From: Mesorhizobium_B sp035998495
Lineage (GTDB): Bacteria > Pseudomonadota > Alphaproteobacteria > Rhizobiales > Rhizobiaceae
Direction of reading: 5' to 3'
Assembly (NCBI GenBank): GCA_035998495.1
Contig: DASYHP010000080.1
Span: 248,001-312,000, forward strand
DNA: 64,000 nucleotides
Part shown: positions 60,127 to 64,000 of the stretch, piece after piece
Position numbering within the stretch: position 1 is the stretch's first letter
Layout: each line of letters starts with the position of its first letter
The notes under the pieces: model-generated
What the model was told of the DNA's origin: nothing
The model's database searches: none
The model's input: only the letters and a program-made list of their open reading frames with translations
Made by a program: the position numbers and the translations under genes

Positions 60127-60903
60127 ATGGACGCTTCGCCGCTCACCGAGCCCCTCTTCTTCGCCGCGGCCCTGCCGGCGGTCGCGCTGGTGGGCCTGTC
60201 CAAGGGCGGGTTCGGCGGGGCGGTGGGGTTCGTCGGCGTGCCCCTGATGGCGCTGGTGATCCCGCCCGTGCAGGCGGCGGCGATCCTTTTGCCCATCCTC
60301 GTGCTGATGGACCTTGTCTCGCTGTGGACCTGGCGCGGAACTTACGACCGGCAAAGCCTCCTCCACACGCTGCCCTGGGCCATGCCGGGCATCGCGCTCG
60401 GCTGGTGGCTGGCGGCAGGGGTCACGCCGGACGCCGTGCGGCTCATCGTCGGCGCGGTGGCGCTGGCCTTCGTGGGCCGCTGGGTGCTCGGCCTGTTCCG
60501 GCACGGGCGCGAAATCCCGCCCGCGAAGCCCAGCGCCGCGCAGGGCGGGTTCTGGGGCTTCGTGGCGGGCTTCACGAGCTTCGTCGCCCATGTCGGCGGG
60601 CCGCCCTTCCAGGTGTACATGCTGCCGCTCAAGCTGGCGCCCACCGTGTTCACGGGCACGAGCGTGATCTTCTTCGCCGTGACGAACGCCGTGAAGCTCG
60701 TGCCTTACGCCGCGCTCGGCCAGTTCAACGCTTCGAACCTTTGGGCGTCGGCGGTGCTGATGCCGCTCGCGCCCGTGTTCACGCTGCTCGGCGCCTGGCT
60801 CGTGCGGCGCATGCGGCCGGAAATCTTCTACCCCTTCACCTACGCCACCGTGGCGGTCGTTGCGGCCAAGCTCGTCTGGGACGGGCTCGTCGCGGCGATC
60901 TGA
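60127..60903 (+). CDS. TauE/SafE (TSUP) family permease
   Basis: A 258-residue membrane protein with eight helices. ALVGLSKGGFGGAVGFVGVPLMALVIPP near the N-terminus and FTSFVAHVGGPPFQVYMLPLKL in the second half are the TSUP signatures. Members export sulfite, sulfoacetate or related anions. Divergent from the ThiE-like gene. Confidence 0.9.
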   Translation: MDASPLTEPLFFAAALPAVALVGLSKGGFGGAVGFVGVPLMALVIPPVQAAAILLPILVLMDLVSLWTWRGTYDRQSLLHTLPWAMPGIALGWWLAAGVTPDAVRLIVGAVALAFVGRWVLGLFRHGREIPPAKPSAAQGGFWGFVAGFTSFVAHVGGPPFQVYMLPLKLAPTVFTGTSVIFFAVTNAVKLVPYAALGQFNASNLWASAVLMPLAPVFTLLGAWLVRRMRPEIFYPFTYATVAVVAAKLVWDGLVAAI

Positions 60904-60940
60904 CGGCGGGACTCGATTCGTTCAACGACATGGAACGCGC

Positions 60941-61402
60941 ATGACCAAAGCTTTGTCGGCCCGGCTTCTGGCTCTCATGGATGCGCTGCCTCTGCGTCCC
61001 GGCTTGCGTGTGCTGGAGATCGGCTGCGGACCGGGTGCGGCGGCGCGTGAGATCGCCCGGCGATTGGGTGAGGGCCAAGTCCTGGCGATTGATCGCTCGG
61101 CCAGAGCGATCGCCCAGGCGGAGGCCGCGTGCGCCGACGAAATCACGTCGGGGCGTCTGAGCCTGCGCCGGGTCGCGGCCGAGGATTTCTCGCTGCAGCC
61201 AGGTGACGCGCCATTCGACCTTGCGCTCGCCATCCGTGTCGGCGCGCTGGACGGGCGCCATCCCGAAGCGGGAGCGCTGGCGCGTGAACAGATCGCGGCC
61301 GCGCTCAAGTCGAATGGTCGCCCCTTCATCGACGGCGGCACGCCCCTGCGGGAGGTTCGCTTGGAAGAGGAGCGGGCACGGCTGGGGATCGCTTCCGGTT
61401 AA
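60941..61402 (+). CDS. Class I SAM-dependent methyltransferase
   Basis: A 153-residue protein with the full motif I LRVLEIGCGPGAAAREIARRLGEGQVLAIDRS near residue 25. It is short for the class: the C-terminal half of the fold appears reduced to about 60 residues. Substrate is unknown. ATG 60941 gives MTKALSARLL; the longer frame upstream is not homologous. Starts 37 bases after the permease gene. Confidence 0.82.
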   Translation: MTKALSARLLALMDALPLRPGLRVLEIGCGPGAAAREIARRLGEGQVLAIDRSARAIAQAEAACADEITSGRLSLRRVAAEDFSLQPGDAPFDLALAIRVGALDGRHPEAGALAREQIAAALKSNGRPFIDGGTPLREVRLEEERARLGIASG

Positions 61403-61500
61403 CCGGAGGCACCCGACTGAGGGCCTTCGAAAGCCGGTTGGACGGAAGCCCTAGCGCAAGCGCGTGGAATTGGGGAGAAGAAGGCAAAAACAGGAGGGAA

Positions 61501-63150
61501 ATGCCCGATATGGCCAACCCGTACGAAACCGATCTCGGCCGCAACCCGGCCAATCACCAGCCGCTGACCCCGCTCACGCTTCTGGAACGCGCGGCGAGGA
61601 CCTATCCCGACCATGCCGCCGTGATCCACGGCCGGGCGCGGCTCACCTACCGCGCGTTCTGGGAGCGCGCGCTGAAGCTCGCCTCGGCCCTGGGGCGGCG
61701 CGGGATCGCCAAGGGCGACACGGTGTCGGCGATCCTTTCCAACACGCCGGCCATGCTGGAATGCCATTTCGGCGTGCCGATGCGTGGCGCGGTGCTGCAT
61801 TCGGTCAACACAAGGCTCGACGCCGCGGCCATCGCCTTCCAGCTCGACCACGCCGAAAGCAAGGTCCTGATCGTCGATCGCGAGTTCGCCGACGTCGCCC
61901 GCGAGGCGTTGAGGCTCGCCAAGGCCGAGCCGCTGGTGGTCAGCTACGACGATCCCGAATACCCGCTTGATGCGCCATACCCGAAGGGCGCGCCGGCGAG
62001 CGAGCTCGACTACGAGGCGCTGGTGGCGGAGGGGTCGCCCGAGGACGGCTGGCTGATGCCGGACGACGAGTGGGACGCGATCTCGCTCAACTACACGTCG
62101 GGCACGACGGGCAACCCCAAGGGCGTGGTCTACCACCACCGCGGCGCGGCCCTGATGGCCTATTCCAACACCGTCCATGCCGGGATGGGCAAGCACCCGG
62201 TCTATCTCTGGACCTTGCCCATGTTCCACTGCAACGGCTGGTGCTTTCCCTGGACGCTCGCCGTGCAGGCCGGCACGCATGTCTGCCTGCGCTGGGTGCG
62301 CGCCAGGGCGATGTACGAACTGATCGCCGAGCACGGCGTCACGCATCTGTGCGGCGCGCCGATCGTCATGGCGACGCTCATCAATGCGCCGGACGGCGAG
62401 AAGAAGAGCTTTCCCCAGACCGTCACCTTCAACACGGCCGCCGCCCCGCCGCCCGAGGCCGTGCTCGCCGGCATGGCCGATGCGGGCTTCGCCGTGAACC
62501 ACCTCTACGGGCTCACCGAGACCTACGGGCCTGCGACCGTCAATGAATGGCATTCCGAATGGGATGCGCTCGACCGGAACGCGCGCATGGCCAAAAAGGC
62601 GCGCCAGGGCGTGCGCTATCTGGCGCTCGAGGGGCTGACCGTGATGGACCCCGCCACCATGGAGCCCACGCCGGCCGACGGCGAGACCATCGGCGAGGTG
62701 ATGTTCCGCGGCAACATCGTGATGAAGGGCTATCTCAAGAACGCACGCGCCACCGCCGAAGCGTTCCGCGGCGGCTGGTTCCATTCCGGCGATCTGGGCG
62801 TCATGCACAAGGACGGCTACATCCAGCTCAAGGACCGCTCCAAGGACATCATCATCTCGGGCGGCGAGAACATCTCCTCCATCGAGGTGGAGGACGCGCT
62901 CTACAAGCACCCGGCGGTGGCCGCCGCGGGCGTCGTGGCGCGGCCCGACGACAAATGGGGCGAGGTTCCCGTCGCCTTTGTGGAGCTGAAGCCCGGACGC
63001 GAGGCCACGGAAGCCGAGCTGATCGAGCACTGCCGGACCATGCTCGCCCGCTTCAAGCTGCCCAAAACCATCCTGTTCGCCGAGATCCCCAAGACCTCGA
63101 CGGGCAAGATCCAGAAGTTCCGGCTGCGGGAGCTCGTGAAACAGGACTGA
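61501..63150 (+). CDS. Acyl-CoA synthetase (AMP-forming, fatty-acid or related acid)
   Basis: A 549-residue ANL-superfamily enzyme. P-loop YTSGTTGNPKGVVYHHRG near residue 202, LYGLTETYGP near 340, and the C-terminal KDIIISGGENISSIEVE and GKIQKFRLR with the catalytic Lys. It forms acyl-adenylate, then acyl-CoA, for beta-oxidation or related routes; chain length is not determined. An AGGAGGGAA site precedes ATG 61501. Confidence 0.95.
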   Translation: MPDMANPYETDLGRNPANHQPLTPLTLLERAARTYPDHAAVIHGRARLTYRAFWERALKLASALGRRGIAKGDTVSAILSNTPAMLECHFGVPMRGAVLHSVNTRLDAAAIAFQLDHAESKVLIVDREFADVAREALRLAKAEPLVVSYDDPEYPLDAPYPKGAPASELDYEALVAEGSPEDGWLMPDDEWDAISLNYTSGTTGNPKGVVYHHRGAALMAYSNTVHAGMGKHPVYLWTLPMFHCNGWCFPWTLAVQAGTHVCLRWVRARAMYELIAEHGVTHLCGAPIVMATLINAPDGEKKSFPQTVTFNTAAAPPPEAVLAGMADAGFAVNHLYGLTETYGPATVNEWHSEWDALDRNARMAKKARQGVRYLALEGLTVMDPATMEPTPADGETIGEVMFRGNIVMKGYLKNARATAEAFRGGWFHSGDLGVMHKDGYIQLKDRSKDIIISGGENISSIEVEDALYKHPAVAAAGVVARPDDKWGEVPVAFVELKPGREATEAELIEHCRTMLARFKLPKTILFAEIPKTSTGKIQKFRLRELVKQD

Positions 63151-63318
63151 AACCAAGGCCGCGCCGCGGCGGCACGATGCCGTTCCCCGCAGGGGTCAGA
63201 CAGGGGCCGGTTCAGCCGCAGCATCCCGGCCGGAGCCGCAACCGCCAGGTGATTCGGCTTTCCTTCCCTTGCGTCATGGGGCAGGATGAGACGATCCGTT
63301 TTTGGGGAGGGGACCACC

Positions 63319-63744
63319 ATGCACGGCGTCGCACGCCATTTCTTCACGCTCGCCATCGTCTATGCGCTCGCAGGCATGGCGCTCGGCTTGCACATGTCCA
63401 TCGCCCACGACCACAGCCAGATGCCGACCCATGCCCACACGATGGCGGCGGGTTGGCTGATGTCGGCAGTGATCGCCTTCTTCTACCATCTCGTGCCGGC
63501 CGCCCGCGAATCGCGGCTGGCCATGCCGCATTTCTGGCTGAGCGCGGTGAGCGGCGTCGCGCTGCTCGTCGGCCTCTACGTCCTGCTCGCCGGGAACACG
63601 GGCGTCGAGCCGGTCGTGGCGATCGCCTCCATGGGCTTCTATGCGTCGATGTTGCTTTTCGCCGTGATCGCCTTGCCCGCCGTCTGGCGCGGAACCGAGC
63701 TGGCGAGGGCGCCGGGCGTCGCGCCGAGCCTGGGGAAAATCTGA
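63319..63744 (+). CDS. Small four-helix membrane protein, cytochrome-oxidase-like
   Basis: A 141-residue protein with four predicted helices and a His-rich segment HMSIAHDHSQMPTHAHTMAAGW after the first helix. The pattern recalls stand-alone cytochrome-oxidase-subunit-I-like 4-TM proteins found in proteobacteria. No catalytic oxidase genes are nearby. GGGGAGGGG precedes ATG 63319. Confidence 0.7.
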   Translation: MHGVARHFFTLAIVYALAGMALGLHMSIAHDHSQMPTHAHTMAAGWLMSAVIAFFYHLVPAARESRLAMPHFWLSAVSGVALLVGLYVLLAGNTGVEPVVAIASMGFYASMLLFAVIALPAVWRGTELARAPGVAPSLGKI

Positions 63745-63770
63745 AGAAAACTTGCGTCGAAGGCCCAGCG

Positions 63771-63785
63771 TTAACCCTTTGTTAG
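63771..63785. promoter_or_regulatory. Degenerate CtrA-like site
   Basis: TTAACCCTTTGTTAG fits TTAA-N7-TTAA with one mismatch. It stands just upstream of the terminator-bearing region. Confidence 0.4.
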
Positions 63786-63879
63786 GCTTTACAGGTGTTT
63801 ACTCCTTCCCATCCAGTCTTCTGGATTCATTCCGAGTGGTTGGAGCCACTTTGTTTGACGCCTCCCTGTTAAACTCCCG

Positions 63880-63906
63880 AGAGCCGCCCCGTGCGGCTCT
63901 TTTTTT
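63880..63906 (+). terminator. Strong intrinsic terminator
   Basis: AGAGCCGC (63880-63887) pairs perfectly with GCGGCTCT (63893-63900) across a 5-base loop and is followed by a run of T residues from 63900. It lies 136 bases past the last stop codon, which is far for a simple gene terminator, so it may end a small RNA. Confidence 0.88.
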
Positions 63907-63958
63907 GCGCCCGCGCCAGCGGAATCCGTTAAGATCGGAGGCGGCCGGGAATCTTCCG

Positions 63959-63973
63959 TTAACCTTCCATTAA
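63959..63973. promoter_or_regulatory. Exact CtrA box (TTAA-N7-TTAA)
   Basis: TTAACCTTCCATTAA exactly matches the CtrA consensus. The regulated gene, if any, starts beyond the window, on the plus strand after the terminator at 63880-63906. Confidence 0.7.
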
Positions 63974-64000
63974 GGACGGGCTTGCCTCCGGGCTGAGCCG

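Noticed and set aside
1..64000. CRISPR array, tRNA, rRNA, prophage or plasmid origin
   Set aside because: No regularly spaced repeats, no cloverleaf or rRNA sequence, no phage structural genes and no replication initiator were seen.

Overview
The window is a high-GC chromosomal segment from an alphaproteobacterium, most likely of the Hyphomicrobiales (Rhizobiales). The evidence is its set of order-typical housekeeping genes: GapR/DUF2312, TrcR/DUF1013, DUF1192, DUF1244, DUF1036, DUF4164-zapA, the neighbourhood hutG-like/DUF1036/pyk, two exact CtrA boxes (TTAA-N7-TTAA) and an alphaproteobacterial-type 6S RNA next to the 5-formyltetrahydrofolate cyclo-ligase gene. No tRNA, rRNA, CRISPR array, prophage or intact insertion sequence was seen. 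I cannot name the genus.

Layout. 1-8.6 kb: end of an ABC-F ATPase, a small CxxC (SelT/W/H-like) protein, rpmE with its terminator, an MsbA-like ABC exporter, a MotA/TolQ-like plus OmpA-domain motor pair, yebC, a membrane fatty-acid hydroxylase and a secreted metallo-beta-lactamase-fold protein. 8.6-20.2 kb: a B12-binding radical SAM enzyme, TerC, a YmdB-like phosphoesterase, 5-FTHF cyclo-ligase and 6S RNA, DUF4345, gapR, DUF1244, an N-formylglutamate amidohydrolase, DUF1036, pyruvate kinase, a hydrolase and a MATE pump. 20.3-23.1 kb: an exported caspase-fold protein followed by a small secreted protein with a Tyr/Cys-rich tail and a strong terminator. 23.2-33.7 kb: pncB, a TPR protein, rpmJ, purE-purK, two divergent YdcH-like genes, an MFS transporter, DUF1192 facing a quinone oxidoreductase, trcR, and a WYL regulator with VOC and DJ-1/PfpI genes that share a palindromic operator.

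33.7-48.7 kb carries the lower-glycolysis/pentose-phosphate genes pgk, gap and tkt. They are split by a K+/H+ antiporter gene and then by an approximately 8.6-kb insert. The insert holds a complete branched-chain-amino-acid-type (HAAT) ABC uptake operon ending in a GMC oxidoreductase, a methyltransferase, a 248-bp IS5-family remnant at one end and a dispersed repeat at the other. 48.8-56.8 kb: DUF4164-zapA behind an exact CtrA box, two paralogous secreted mini-proteins opposite a TetR gene with operator-like palindromes, an inositol-monophosphatase-family gene, about 1.1 kb of repeats and palindromes, a Kazal-domain secreted protein, two DUF6894 proteins, a frameshifted Crp/Fnr gene and an overlapping response regulator-Crp pair. 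56.8-64 kb: zwf, a Sel1-repeat protein, a ThiE-like protein, a TauE/SafE permease, a methyltransferase, an acyl-CoA ligase, a small membrane protein, and a gene-free end with an intrinsic terminator and an exact CtrA box.

The most unusual structure is an approximately 350-bp repeat present twice in opposite orientation (46250-46595 and 52318-52680), bracketing tkt through the IMPase gene. Each copy starts with the last codons of a short reading frame with a conserved ending and mostly synonymous or conservative changes, and each ends in a conserved GC-rich inverted repeat.
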